From Trichosphaerium sp. ATCC 40318 (taxonomy: Eukaryota > Discosea > Flabellinia > Trichosidae), in contig JALMLS010000455.1 of assembly GCA_038496445.1 (NCBI GenBank), positions 62,001 through 126,000 on the forward strand: a stretch of DNA of 64,000 bases, written 5' to 3'. Position numbers and translations under genes: made by a program. Below the pieces are notes generated by a model, which ran no database searches, had not been told where the DNA came from, and saw nothing but the letters and a program-made list of their open reading frames with translations. Below are positions 49,222 to 60,947 of the stretch, one piece after another (within the stretch, counting starts at the first letter, position 1; each line of letters begins with the position of its first letter).

Positions 49222-52122
49222 ATGCAGCTACATCCAACGCAACCACAGCCACGAGGCAAATATAATGTTATTACCAAGCTTAATGAGGCGAATGAGATGC
49301 GGTGGTTAGAACTTGGTGCTGATCTTTTCGCTAAAGCTTAATTATGCTTATAAAATACGTAGGAACTACCTGGGAAACGATACGTAACTCTGACAGGGCT
49401 TTAAGCTGCTATGAGCACTGCTTGAAGTATAATCCTTACAACGTCAAAGCGCTGACCCAGGTTGCCAGTATTTGTCGCATAAAAGAAATATATCCAAAGG
49501 TACGGTTATTTTACAAGCGCTCTCAACCCTCCTTTTGAAAAAAAAAAACAAAAAAAACCTCGCGGCACTTTTTTATCACCGCATCCATAACTATGATAGC
49601 GTGCGCTATTAAAATGCACATGGCGGTCATATCGACATGTGACACGCTTGGAAATTTTAATCTCTAACCGAGTTATAGGCAGTTGATAATTTTCAACGGA
49701 TACTAGCGTTACAACCAGATAATGGAGAGATATGGAGCGCAATTGGGCATTGCTACTTGATGATGGATGAATTACAAAAGGCATATTCCGCGTATCAACG
49801 CGCTTTATGCCACCTACCCAACTCACAGGTAAATCAACGTTAAAGACATAAATGTGAACCCTTTTTAGCAGAAAGTCCGTGATATCCTAGTTTTGGGGTA
49901 ACTCACAGCAAATTGTAGGACCCTAATCTTTGGTACGGTATCGGCATATTATATGATCGCTATGGGTCCTATGAAAATGCCGAAGAAGCTTTCAAGGTAA
50001 GCAAGGAACAACAATTTCTTTTTTTATTTGTTTTATTTCCGTTTTGGGTTTTTCTGAAGAAATACAGTTTATACCGTTTATTTACGTTCTTATTTAATCG
50101 CTATACCTACAGGCAGTATTGGACATGGATGAGCAATTCGAAAAGCAGTATGAGATACACTTTAGATTGGGTATTATCTATAAACAACAGCAACGTTACG
50201 ACCAAAGCTTAAAACGGTTTCAGACAATACTAGACTGTCCTCCAGCTCCTTTAGGACAAGCTGATATTTGGTTTCAAATTGGACATGTTTACGAACTTAC
50301 CAAGGAATTTACCTTAGCTAAAGACGCGTATGAACGTGTTTTAAAGATTGCACCACAACATGCCAAGGTATTGCAACAACTTGGCTGGCTTTACCACCAC
50401 CACAAGGACGCAAAACTTGGTCTTGGGAATCAAGGGGTGGCAATCTCATTTTTGATGAATTCTATAGACGCTGGTAAGTACTAGCTTGCGTCAAGCATCT
50501 ATCAATTTTTTTTTTTGAACGCGTAGCTATTTTTCTTGAACGCGTAGCTGTTTTTTCCCTCTTTATATTTTAACTTCTCGAAGACCCCCAAGATGGCCAG
50601 ACGTGGTATTTATTAGGTCGCTGTTACATGGCACAACAAAAATTTAGAAAGGCTTACGATGCTTATCAGCAAGCTGTGTATCGTGATGGTCAGAACCCTA
50701 CGTTTTGGTGTTCTATTGGTGTGCTTTACTTTCAAATCAACCAATATAGAGATGCACTAGACGCCTATAGGTAGAAAAACTTTTTGGATTTTTCCTTCAT
50801 TTTATGAGTAGTTGACGCCATTTTGTGTACGCTAACTGGTTTGTTAGTCGCGCAATTAGGCTTAATCCTTACCTTTCAGAGGTATGGTACGACTTAGGAA
50901 CGTTGTATGAATCTTGCAATCAAATAGAAGGTACATAGAGCATTTTTTTTATGCAAGTAGAACGCTTTTTATTTCTTGTTTGAAACTATTGTGTCATCAA
51001 TACAGTTCAAATTCTCGTTTTTTTACCCACCTCACAGAAACGCCTTAACTTTTTATTTCACTTATAAAAACAGTACTTGCAAGCGCAAGGTGGTGAGGTA
51101 AAAAAAAGTAGAGAATTTGAACGATTTGAACTGTATTTCTTTTTTATTCAAATCGATCTCGCCTAAATGAGAGAATCTCGCTCAGAAGGAGAAATTTTAT
51201 TTGAAAATTATTCTTTCATAAACAAAAGCTAACGCAGTTTTTTTTCCTGTATTTAGATTCACTGGATGCTTACCAACGTGCTCATGAACTTGATCCTGGA
51301 AATCAACACATAGCAAATAGGTTAAATATGTTGCGACAGGATATCGCTAATCATAAAGCTGGCGTTCCAAAGGTACGTAAAAAAATAAGAGAACAAACTT
51401 CCTACCGTAAAACTGCAAACCGTCATGGAACTTCCCTGTTACTATTTACGCTGTCGTTTTGTTTTTTTTCAGCTAAAACGTCACGTAGCAACAACACGGA
51501 CCTCCTCCTACGCCTATGGCTCAACCTACTCATCATCAAGGACCACAAACTACTCTACCAAAGGTACTTATTTAACATAGTGGACAGTTCCGTGGCTTTT
51601 TTCTTTTGTAGTTTGTACCTGCTTTTCTTTTTTTTTTTCAAATATTTCAGAATTTTTTTTTGGAATATTTTTTGCTTCTTTCGCGTTTCCGGACGCAGTA
51701 GTACATTTTTTTTGTTCCAAACACCATTTTTTTAATTCAGTTCCTTTCATAATTTTGTCTTTTTTTTTTTTGCCCGGACACGCATGCTGTTTACATCCAT
51801 TAATTTGTCAGAGTTTTTTTCCTTTTTGCCACTAAGGATTGGGAAGCCAGTTCGTCTGACGAGAGCCATGGTGGGGGCAATAAACCCAAGTACACAATCA
51901 AGGGCTGGGTCAAACAACAACTTGTTTTACGACCCTAGTAGAGCACCACCACGTCACAGTAAGCTATTATTTTCTTTTTGTTTTTTTTTGTTTTTCTGTT
52001 GCTCTTGTTTTTGAAACTAATCAGTTGTAGCGAACATACCGGCATTAGAACGTAAGGAACCACCGCTAACACGAAGTCGTAAAGCTGCAGCAAGTAAAGA
52101 CACCCATGGGAGAGCTTTGTGA
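49222..52122 (+). CDS. Cyc8/Ssn6-type TPR transcriptional corepressor (trfA-like)
   Basis: About a dozen exons from MQLHPTQPQPRGKYNVITK. At least nine tetratricopeptide repeats follow: LSCYEHCLKYNPYNVKALT, FQRILALQPDNGEIWSAIG, AYSAYQRALCHLPNSQ, LWYGIGILYDRYGSYENAE, FKAVLDMDEQFEKQYEIHF, DAYERVLKIAPQHAKVLQQ, LGRCYMAQQKFRKAYDAYQ, RDALDAYSRAIRLNPYLSE and LYESCNQIEDSLDAYQRAH. A Gln/Pro-rich or basic tail follows. The LGIIYKQQQRYDQSLKRF and WYDLGTLYESCNQ segments are typical of Cyc8/Ssn6, UTX and Dictyostelium TrfA. Cyc8 works with Tup1 to repress genes via chromatin. The last exons (51480-52122) are phase-ambiguous: one reading gives a Gln/Pro-rich tail, another a basic tail ending KDTHGRAL. One intron (about 50936-51257) hosts a MITE. 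Confidence 0.85.
51003..51130. repeat. MITE-like element, best-preserved copy (B)
   Basis: A 128-bp element inside an intron with inverted termini: TACAGTTCAAATTCTCG at the left, and at the right GAGAATTTGAACGATTTGA followed by ACTGTA. A TA dinucleotide at each end fits a Tc1/mariner-type target duplication, with termini beginning CAGT. The core TTTATTTCACTTATAAAA is shared with copies at 2.7 kb and 57.1 kb. Too short to encode a protein, hence non-autonomous. Confidence 0.7.
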
Positions 52123-52365
52123 AATAAGTCACCTCATTGTAAAGAAGAAGATGATTTTTTTTTCGTTGTACATTTTGTAATAAATTACTACATCTTCTTG
52201 TAAGTGTAATGCCTTCAGTCTTTTCTCGTGCACATGAAAGATAAACTGTGGAGCGTTTTATTTCAAAAATGACATGTCATTCTCGCTATCCATGAAGAAA
52301 CAAATGCGCTAGTTAAAAAGGTATAGTGTTTATTTATGTACAATTCATTTTTTTTTGTAGTTGTT
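52123..52365. other. Convergent 3' spacer
   Basis: Spacer between the 3' ends of the TPR gene and the CHMP5 gene, T-rich, with a hairpin-like pair ATTGTAAAGAAGAAGATG / CTACATCTTCTTGTAAG (52137-52204). No gene. Confidence 0.4.
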
Positions 52366-53256
52366 TTACAATCCAGTTTCTTGTGGGACAGCGCCATATT
52401 GTTGTGGTTGGGCGTATGAAGGCACATGTTGTGAAGGCGAAGGCATAGAGGCAAGAGGGTCAGATAAGTAGGAAGGTAGTTCTTGATCGAGGTCTATTTC
52501 TTCTTCCAACGCCATGAGCTCTAAGACAGATAAAGTGAGAACACGCATACAGTAAAACAATTATTTTTTTTTGTTGGTGAAAATGTTAACATACCATCCT
52601 CTAGTGCTTCATCGTCCACATCGTAAGGCATTTCGTATGAACGTGACATGAGTTCTTGTATTTCGTTTGTTTCTTCTAGTAAGTCCTGCATATCGTCTTG
52701 CATGTCCTACGAACGCGTTTAGAGACAAGGGCAAGGAATATGAGATGGGGTGCACTGAAATTGCATGCGATAACGTACGGCTACTGCGTCCACATCCATT
52801 ACTTTCAATTGAGCGCCTAGGGTTTTATTGGCTTGTTTAATAGCCTCCACCTGAGAAATCGTGTCTTTCATTGTCTCGGTTGCGAATACAGTCTGTTCCA
52901 TATTGAATGACTGGTTTTGCATCTGCATGAGCTGTTGCTCGTACATTTTTTTCTGTTTCAAACAACGTAACGCCCGTTGTTTACACGCGTTTTTAGCTCC
53001 ACCTGGGCGCATTCTGTTCATTTGTTCCTTGTGTTTCATAATATCTTGGTCTAATTTGCGTATTTTCGCCTCTAGAGACTCTATTCTTCCATCCAACTAT
53101 TAAACGTTTAGTTTTAAAGAACGTGAAGGTTAAAAATTAAATGAAATTTGCGGGTTTTGTTAATAAGTGCGTTAGGATACGTACCATACGCTGTGTTTGA
53201 TCCAGCGATACTGGCGGAGCTTTATTTTTATTTTGGGTGCCAAAGAACCTTCTCAT
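52366..53256 (-). CDS. CHMP5: CHMP5/Vps60, ESCRT-III subunit
   Basis: Four or five exons from MRRFFGTQNKNKAPPVSLDQ. The basic first helix and coiled helices SLEAKIRKLDQDIMKHKEQ, ACKQRALRCLKQKKMYEQQ, FNMEQTVFATETMKDTISQ and DMQDDMQDLLEETNEIQEL are followed by the acidic C-terminal helix DEALEDELMALEEEIDLDQ and a Pro/Gln-rich end (YGAVPQETGL). The MRRxFG start and the RPGGAKNACKQRALR segment are characteristic of CHMP5/Vps60 among Snf7-family members. It binds LIP5/Vta1, which stimulates VPS4. VPS4 itself is encoded about 12 kb to the left. Normal length (about 215 residues). Confidence 0.92.
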
Positions 53257-53538
53257 TTGCAAAATTGTTGTTTAAACCGGTGTATTATTGTTAATTGAGC
53301 AAAAATTTACGAAAGAGACTTAACGAACGAGTTGAGACTCAAGGCGTCGAACGTTTTAACTTTTGACCAAACTGAAAAAAATTTCGTCCTTTTTTGAGTT
53401 TATATGTGCCACGTTGTATGTATACACATGCTAGCGTTTTGTTATGGATACTTGCTGCATCGGCAGTCTATTGTTCGAAATATCCTCACATTTTAACCTG
53501 CCTATTGTTTGTGTACACTTTCCAAACTACCAGCAAAC
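53257..53538. promoter_or_regulatory. Divergent promoter, CHMP5 and G-alpha genes
   Basis: 282 bp between divergent starts at 53256 (minus) and 53539 (plus). AT-rich; no motif can be named with confidence. Confidence 0.4.
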
Positions 53539-55439
53539 ATGGGCACATGTAGTACATCCCAAAGTAAGACAACCAGAGACATCAACCGTCAATTGTCAAA
53601 GGACAAACGTAAATTAGAGGATGAAGTGCGCCTATTGTTGTTGGGTACGTAGACAGGCAAAGAGCGAATGGAATTGCTGCCTCGTGTAGCCAATAAATTA
53701 AAATGGCATTTTCGCTGCTGTGACTGAATTACAGCTCTCTAATTTCTATTCATTATAGGCCCTGGAGAGTCAGGAAAGTCCACTGTAATGAAGCAAATGA
53801 AAATCATACAGAACTCGGGCAAATTTCCAGAGATTGAGCGCAAGCGATACAGGAATGCTATATATGCGAACTGTATTACACAGATGAAAACTTTGGTATC
53901 AGCAGCCATAAAACTAAATGTCGCTTTTGAAGCAAAACATGAGGTATCAATCTCTCACTCCTCTACAAAAACATTTTTTATCCCTAGACGTAACTTTTAT
54001 AGTAATTCAAACAGCCACAAGGCGTTTTTCGTTTGTGATATTTTTGAGCCAGCAAGCGGTTTTTAAACTCACTTTCTTGGTAGGATATAGCAAGGACTAT
54101 ACACCAACTACCAGCTGCTGGCGATTCATGGTCCCCAGAAATTGCCCAAATGATAAAATTGTTGTGGAAGGACGCAGGGATTAAACGCGTTTTCGATATG
54201 CGTAATGGATATTACCAATTAAACGACAGCGCAGCATAGTACGTTTTTTTTTTATATTTTGTCCCATTTCCTAAAGATGGGTTAAAACTAAAAAACTGCA
54301 ATTAGTTTTTTCGACGACATTGAGAGATTCATACCAGCTGATTATATTCCTTCTGTTGATGACGTCCTTCGGTAAGATTAAGATAAAGACAAAACACATA
54401 AACCAAAAAAAACCGAAAACTGATATTCGAAAAAAAATTTATTGTTTCGAAACAAAACCCACGTGATTTATTTTTTTTCTTCCTTCGGAGTTGGATTAAA
54501 AAAAATATCCAACCGGAATGGAATCAGTCCAAAAAAAAAATGGAAAATTTTTTGCTCCCGTTTCACACAAAAGTTGTTATTATTATCTCATTAACTTATA
54601 TTCTTTTTTAGGGCACGTGTTCGTACAACAGGTATTGAAGAGGCACAATTTCAAATTGAAGACTTTAAATTCAGAATGGTTGATGTTGGAGGTCAGAGAT
54701 GTGAAAGGCGTAAGTGGATACATTGCTTTGAAGGATCTGTTGTTACTGCCGTTATATTCTGTGTTGGATTAAGCGAATACGACCAAGTACGAGATTTGTT
54801 CGTTTCTGTGTTTGAAATTTTTTTAAACGTTCTTCCGTTTCCTTTTGTGTATCTGTTCTGCTTTGTGTTGTGTTTGTAACTTTTCTATTAGAATCTACGA
54901 GAAGAAGGTTCTGTAAACCGTATGGATGAATCTTTGACACTATTCACGGAGCTTTGCAACAGTTCATGGTTCTGCAAGACGCCGTTTGTCATCTTCTTAA
55001 ACAAGGTTGATCTTTTCAAAGAAAAGATAAAAGTCGTTGACTTGAATGTTTGCTTCCCTTCATACACAGGTATGTTCACACTGATTTTTTATAATCTATT
55101 AACGACTGCCGCATTTATTTTTACCTGTACACTAACATACATGCTTAGGTGGCTGTGATTTCGATAAAGCATCTGTTTTTATCAAATCAAGATTTATTGA
55201 AAGAAACCACTCTCCTCACCCTATCTACTCTCACTTTACATGCGCTCTAAGTACAGAAAATATTAAATACATATTCAAGGTATGTTTAAAAGTAAATTAT
55301 CATCAACCACTACGATGCTTAGCCGTCACGTTTTTTATAAACAAACTTGAACTCTTTTTATCTAAATGATCATGTTTAGGTTGTCAAAGAGACTGTTATT
55401 AATGGTATTCTACATTCTCTTGGTATGCACCTGAGCTAA
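53539..55439 (+). CDS. Heterotrimeric G-protein alpha subunit
   Basis: About eight exons from [19 protein letters not shown] (Gly2 myristoylation, Cys4 palmitoylation) to TAA 55437-55439. G1/P-loop [19 protein letters not shown]; helical domain through [19 protein letters not shown]; switch [17 protein letters not shown] (Arg and Thr for GTP hydrolysis and Mg2+); switch [21 protein letters not shown] with catalytic Gln; NKxD as [15 protein letters not shown]; and the G5 loop [15 protein letters not shown]. The C-terminus, [10 protein letters not shown], lacks the Cys of pertussis-sensitive Gi. Standard length, about 350-360 residues. It relays GPCR signals. All catalytic residues are present. 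TCALSTE is a small variant of the usual TCATDT. Confidence 0.95.
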
Positions 55440-55828
55440 GATTATAATGACGAAAAGAATTATTGTGATATCATCACAAAACTGTTAACCTTGCTAAAGC
55501 GCCTACAGTGCTACTAAACTGTATTGTATTTTATTTCTTGCGTTGTAGTTTTTTTTAATATTTTGACTTTATTTCGTATTCGCTAGTTCAACATTAGTAC
55601 CTCATCACCAACTATATGTCGCTTTCAATAACATGAATAACACCGTGTTTGAACATCGAGAGAAAGTTGTGAGTTATTTTGATGTCGTCATTCATCGCAC
55701 GAAGGCAATGTTATTTATTACATGATTTTCGAACAAATCTAACATTGTTGATGTAATTTGTTGCGAATTTTCAAACTGCCAATATTAGGCATGAAATCTG
55801 ATTACGCGGATTGCGCCTTCTATGCCGC
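55440..55828. other. Convergent 3' spacer, no gene seen
   Basis: About 390 bp of AT-rich DNA between the 3' ends of the G-alpha and PAH genes. No exon supported. Confidence 0.4.
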
Positions 55829-56204
55829 TTATTCAGCTTGTATCTCTTGCAGCGTTATTTTAACATCCGCAGGTAAAAAATTGTTGAAGCCTAACAATAG
55901 ATCGCTATGACCTTTGAACAGAGATTTCACACGCGAGATAACTCCAGGAGCGCTTAAACTAGTGTCCGTTAATAACAATGAAAAGGAAAATTTTCTCTTT
56001 TTTTTGAAAAAGCTTAATCCGAAAAAGGTGGTTTGCACAGTGGTTGAGATGTAGAGGCGGTGAGCGTGCGTACGTTTGCTCCTTGAAATCTTTCATAATA
56101 TCAAGAAATTGATTGTACACTTGCATGTCATCCTTGAATACCGTCTTTACGAGTTCTAAATATTCCAACGCGCTCTCGTATTTAACTCCTTGATTTGTAG
56201 TCAT
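55829..56204 (-). CDS. Single paired-amphipathic-helix (Sin3-type PAH) protein
   Basis: Exons 56074-56204 and 55829-55958, with a 115-bp intron (gtacgc...actag), join in phase to an 86-residue protein that is nearly all one PAH domain: [52 protein letters not shown] and [13 protein letters not shown]. The pattern A..YL..VK..F.....Y..FL..M..F...........V...V..LF.GH..L..GFN.FLP matches Sin3 PAH domains closely. Sin3 scaffolds usually have three or four PAH repeats plus an HDAC-interaction region. Here the domain stands alone, so it may compete with Sin3 for repressors. No sign of truncation: clean ATG, stop and splice sites. Confidence 0.85.
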
Positions 56205-56896
56205 TTTGTTTCAATTTCTGTTAATCGTCCTATGGGTATGTCAAAGTTTCGAAACGGTCATTAGAATACATCTGTTACGCAGCAAAACGCTGTGGAAGAA
56301 CTAGTTCTCCTGTTTTCCTCGTTTGGCGGTAGATTTGAACGACGGCGCTTTTTCGTCAAGAAAACGCCGGCAAACGAGGAAAACAAGCAAAGCGCTCGCG
56401 TTCGCAAGGGACAGAGCGTATTTCAGCGACAAAGGGCGAGTTCTACATACCGAAGTCCTACCGTCGCCTTTAGAGACTGTAACAAATTATAGTTAATATC
56501 GGTGAATTACTACGCAGAGCGAGAGAGCTACTGTTGGCTTTTGGGTTTAATTTGAGGTATAAACTTAATATAACGACAAGTTTTTGCATATGAAAACACG
56601 GCAAATTGACGGCCAAACTCCCGTTTGAAGAAAAAACGTTCCTTCACACGCCTTCCCAAAAAGTAAACTATGTTAAGTCTCTAAAAAGTGATTGTTGAAA
56701 AAAGGCATTTGGGCCATGGTGTTGGAGTTAGTTACTCGGATAAATACCTCTCCTAAGGAGGTTGGCGACAATGATTCAAACAAGTAAATACCCATTCTTC
56801 AACATTTGCCAAACTACTGGTAGGAGTTCTAACACATGTGACAACAATGTTATACTTAGTTCTTGAAATCGATTACATGTGAACATACGAAAAAGA
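56205..56896. other. Intergenic region, no supported gene
   Basis: About 690 bp upstream of the PAH gene. The plus ORF 56292-56492 is rich in Arg/Phe without a recognisable motif and lacks splice partners. It includes the perfect inverted arms TTTTCCTCGTTTG / CAAACGAGGAAAA (56313-56382), a potential long hairpin. Confidence 0.4.
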
Positions 56897-58520
56897 CTAC
56901 AAAGAAATTTGTTTATCATTCTGCATTTTGCAACAGTGATGATGTCTCACGTGTCTTTCTAATGTTTTTGGTATTTGATAAAAACCTTCTTCTAGATTCA
57001 CCATATCTGTTAAACTTTTGATCAATAACACCATTTGTCTAGATAGAATATCAATACCCTTTAAACAACAACGCCACAAAAAAAGTTCAAGAATATCTTT
57101 GTTGTTGCAAAATACAGTTCAAATCGTTCAAATTCTCTCCTTTTTTTTTCCCACCCACAGAAACGCCTTGCGTTTTATTTCGGCTATAAAAACTCTCTTT
57201 TCAAGGAAAAAAGTAGGATTTGAATGCAAAGAACTGCATGACAAAGTCATGTGTTGTTGCTTGTTTACTATCTTTATCACGTGACTTGTAAAAAAAAAAC
57301 CTGACATACCCTAAGTCTTTCGAATTCATCTTTTTGTAACAGCACTCGCTCACGTCTTTTGAAATGAGGCATAGATACAGTCCAAACCAATTTATACTGG
57401 GTACCTGTTACGCCTGAATTTACAACGCTAGTTTTTTCTGTACTGACTCTGTACGGGTGCACTAAACAAACAACGTCACAACAGAGTAGTCTTCACCACA
57501 AAACAAAGTACAAAGGGAAAAAGTATTGCACGTACTTTGATATGAAGTGTGTTCTATAATTGGACAGAAAAAACATCTGTATCGTTTTATTCGTATAGTA
57601 TGATCCTCCTCATCAATCTCACGCTCATAAATCCTGAGAGAATGTTAATATTTTGCACATTACTCAACAATCTTTGACGTTTATAAACAAGGATTGGTTG
57701 ATCCAAGAGGAGGTCAACAACTCGTCGTTTAATAAAACAATATCGTACCATGAACTCCACGGTATGGCTATTGAGAATAATATGCCCAGAAACAACTGAG
57801 GGGATATGACTAAACGGACAAAAAAAAGTTAGAAAAACGCATATTTTACATAGCGGTAAATCACGTGTATCTAGCTACGATTTATGAAAAGGACACGTTT
57901 ATAAAGTTACACAACGATATAAGTGTCCATCACGAACACTACGAGCATGTACGTCACTCTCCAATCGCTACTAGCGACTCCCGAATAACAAACCAAAAAA
58001 AAAAGATAAAACAAGAAAAAAACAGAACGTAACTTGGAAAGTTCGCCTTGTACTCCCTTGAGAATATATGCCTATCAATAGCAGCACCAGAAACAACAAC
58101 GACAATAATTAAAATCATTGACAAGAGCCACGATACAGCCAAAATGATATACAAAGCATGAAACACCTTTCTTTTACGAACAAGGACACCCTCCATTGTC
58201 TCTTTTACATAATCAATGCTTGTAAACGCTTCTGCAATATAAGGGTATACGAGAGTCTATTGTATCCTTTAAACGATGACCATATAGCTGTTAAACACAA
58301 GGACGTACTAGTATTGTAAAACAAAGAAAAGGAGTCACGTGAAAAATGTAAATCCGATCTTCTTCAAAAATAGACGTCGCATTGATGCTAGCAATGCCTT
58401 TATTGAGTTACTCGCGTAAATAAAAGTCGTGTGTCACTATTGCTTACCATCAAAACTCATGACAGTGTCGTTGGTGCTTCCACTGTTTAACTTTTTCTCA
58501 GCTTGACTAATTTGGAATCT
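56897..58520 (-). CDS. Unrecognised membrane protein, multi-exon
   Basis: Minus strand: an exon NRFQISQAEKKLNSGSTND...SFD (near 58440-58520) splices to EAFTSIDYVKETMEGVLVR and a hydrophobic helix (LYIILAVSWLLSMILIIVV), then DRHIFSREYKANFPS. Later exons read HIPSVVSGHIILNSHTVEF, EREIDEEDHTIRIKRYRCF, VHPYRVSTEKTSVVNSGVT, YKLVWTVSMPHFKRRERVL, and finally GIDILSRQMVLLIKSLTDM to TAG 56897. A single clear transmembrane helix near the N-terminus and a beta-rich remainder suggest a signal-anchored protein. One intron contains a MITE-like copy (57113-57237). The family is unknown and the start codon unresolved. Confidence 0.45.
57113..57237. repeat. MITE-like element (copy C) in an intron
   Basis: Left end TACAGTTCAAATCGTTCAA followed by ATTCTC equals the reverse complement of the right end of the 51-kb copy. 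The core TTTTATTTCGGCTATAAAA parallels its core. The right end (GAATGCAAAGAACTG) is degraded. It lies between exons of the minus-strand membrane-protein gene. Confidence 0.65.
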
Positions 58521-58686
58521 ATTCACTAAAAAGTACGCAATATATTCACGTGATGCACGGTTTTAGAAGCTAATGCATCAGCGACAAGCTGATGATACTG
58601 TTAACACGCTACACAGAAGGGTTGCTCAGTTTTATGACTACAATCTTGTTACTTTATTCAAAGCTTTTTATTAAACGTAGATGGGC
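58521..58686. promoter_or_regulatory. Spacer upstream of membrane-protein gene / 3' of C2 gene
   Basis: Short AT-rich spacer with a CACGTG near 58549; it may include the first exon of the membrane-protein gene. Confidence 0.3.
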
Positions 58687-59302
58687 TTAAGTAAGTCTGT
58701 ATGCAATCTTGATAGCGCCAGCATCCTTTTTTTTTAATTTGAGGCTGTACCAATTAGAGTGATTGACATCTTTCTCAACTCCTTTAAGTGGAATCTCAAC
58801 AGAACCCATCTACAAATGCTAGTAAGTATTTTGAATGTATTTATAACCTATAGCAACATACAGGGTCATCACTGCTGAGATGATCATGGTCGAGTACATT
58901 AATACGTATTCTAGATAGGTAGGGATCTTTTACCGGGATACTAGCAGCGTATAAGATAACTCAATGCTAGCAAAAGCACAATAAAATTCTACAAAATACA
59001 AAATAAAATTAAAATAAAGGTTACTAACTCAAATTCTTTGTTCCAAACTGGCGATAGGGTGTTGCTTTTCTTCTTCGTTTTATAAACTTTAGACCAGTTA
59101 TATTCATAACCGACTTGTACTTGAACAAAAGGATCGCTCTTTCCTAATAATAACGTTATCCACGTGCTCTCAGGAGGCGTTAAAAATCCAAAAAATAAAG
59201 TAAAAACGTTTTGGTATTTGTTTAAACGAACAAACCTGTAGTATCAACATTAAGCAAACCCTTAGCCTCACATATTTGTACTTTTAACATTGAAACAGCC
59301 AT
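58687..59302 (-). CDS. Single C2-domain protein
   Basis: Four exons from MAVSMLKVQICEAKGLLNVD to TAA (58687-58689). The C2 fold runs throughout: VQICEAKGLLNVDTTGKSD, DPFVQVQVGYEYNWSKVYK, TKKKSNTLSPVWNKEF, then KDPYLSRIRINVLDHDHLS, SDDPVMGSVEIPLKGVEKD and NWYSLKLKKKDAGAIKIAY. Ca2+-binding loop aspartates are present (the D of GKSDPF and the DHD..SSDD loop), so Ca2+-dependent phospholipid binding is expected. At about 130-140 residues it is a lone C2 domain, like small plant and protist C2 proteins. The middle intron (gta...; about 58860-59030) contains fragments that look coding, so an extra exon is possible. Confidence 0.8.
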
Positions 59303-59507
59303 TGCGTCACGTGTTGTATATACACCAAATAACTCGGAAAAGTCACAATAATTCACTCAACACAACACGGCCCAAAAAACACAGAACAGAAAAAAAAAAA
59401 CACAAAACGTCTATCGATTCAAGTTGTGTATGTACAAGGTAGTTGAACCCAAAAATACAAGAGTCCAGTAAGCAAAAAAATGGACAGGATTTGTATACTA
59501 ATTACTA

Positions 59508-60947
59508 CCAGAAAGATTCTGCCAACCTCTCTTCGCTTGTCCTTGAGGTTTCTTACGTTCTGTTTTATTTTGTCCACCCCATCTACCTTGTATTCTTGAC
59601 CTCTTTTTCTTTGCTCTCTTCTTCTTAGGACCTGGTTTTGCAGCTTCCTTTATGCACTAGTAAGTAGCCATAACAAAGGGGCAGTGGTAAAGGCGTTAAA
59701 TCCAATAGAATACGTCTTTCGTAAGCAAGAAGTACAAAACTCCAAAAAATAAATAAATGTTACCTCTTCCTTCATAACAAACGTATTAATCTTGTCAGTC
59801 ACATTGGCAATATCAACATCTGGTTTATTCTCACCATCATTAGATGTATTCAATGACGCATTATTTTCACTCGAGAACACTTGAGAGGGTTGTGGAGTCT
59901 ATTATTTGAACAAAACAGGTTGGCAATCTGAGAAACAGAAAAAAAAAAAGAAAGAAAACGCACATCATTGATGACCACATCACCTGTACCTCCATTCCTT
60001 GTACTTAGAGATTTCCGTTTACCCCATGCAATAATTGATATACGTGGACCTGGTTGCTTTGCAACTTTAGGTACACCATGAAGGAAAGGTGTATTGACAT
60101 CTGAATCAAATGCGAAGATATCACCATTTTTTTGAGGAAAACTAAAAACTTGACCAGATGCTTCATGCTTGAATACAAGCTCTCGTGTAGCTCCAAATGA
60201 TGCACCCATTGTGAAATCTTCTCTTTCATCATGTCCACCATATGCATGGCTATATAGGACACAGGATAAGCGAGACTGAGCAGAATGCCAACAAGGTTTT
60301 TGAAAAAAAAATTGTACCTATCATGATGAAACGGTTTCCATGACTGACCATCTGTTTATAGCGTTAAATTACCACATAACTTGTGTGTATACACTCTATG
60401 TACCTGGGTAGAAGTTCATACGGGTGGCATAAACATCTACATCGAAGTAAGCGGCCATTTTATTAACGACTTGTTTGAAAGAAGCGGAATAATTGGGATT
60501 CTACTTTCAAGTTATAACTTTGGAACTAAAGGATGCGCGAACCTCGTGTTTGAGATGTTTACTCCAGTTAACCATGCCTGTATCGCCGTTTTTTTGCATA
60601 TCAGCCGATAACGCCTTGAGTATCTCAAAGTCGCGTGGAGAAGCGAAAAAATGAGGCAAATAGATAGCGTGCCCGTCGCCTGCGTGTTTATGAGCAAAGT
60701 TTGTTGTAATGTTTTGCCGCGTACTCAAAAGCTTGTAATCATTCCATAAATTACCGTCAGTCATCGTGACTTGCGATTTGACCTGTTTAGCAGTTAATAT
60801 AACTCATTGTACTACAATTACAATACCATCTGCTTTGCATACTGACCAGCGCGATTACGCCGCGTCTACGTTAATGTATTTAAAATACAACCCAAAATAC
60901 GCAACAAATACCTCTTTTACATCCAAGTCATTCAAAGACGCTAGCAT
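59508..60947 (-). CDS. AlkB-like 2-oxoglutarate/Fe(II) dioxygenase with basic tail
   Basis: Minus strand: short 5' exons MLASLNDLDVKE and YAKQM join in phase (gtattt...gtcag; gtattg...aaacag) to VKSQVTMTDGNLWND. The core follows: FFASPRDFEILKALSADMQ, TRMNFYPDGQSWKPFHHDS (H-x-D iron ligands), TMGASFGATRELVFKHEAS, SFPQKNGDIFAFDSDVNTP with FLHGVPKV (distal His), and GPRISIIAWG (2OG-binding Arg). The HxD...H...R set is complete. AlkB relatives demethylate nucleic acids or proteins. The C-terminal extension is acidic/Asn-rich, then strongly basic (KPGPKKKRAKKKRSRIQGR, ending GWQNLSGSN), suggesting nuclear or nucleolar RNA contact. Which ALKBH subgroup it belongs to is not clear. Confidence 0.8.
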
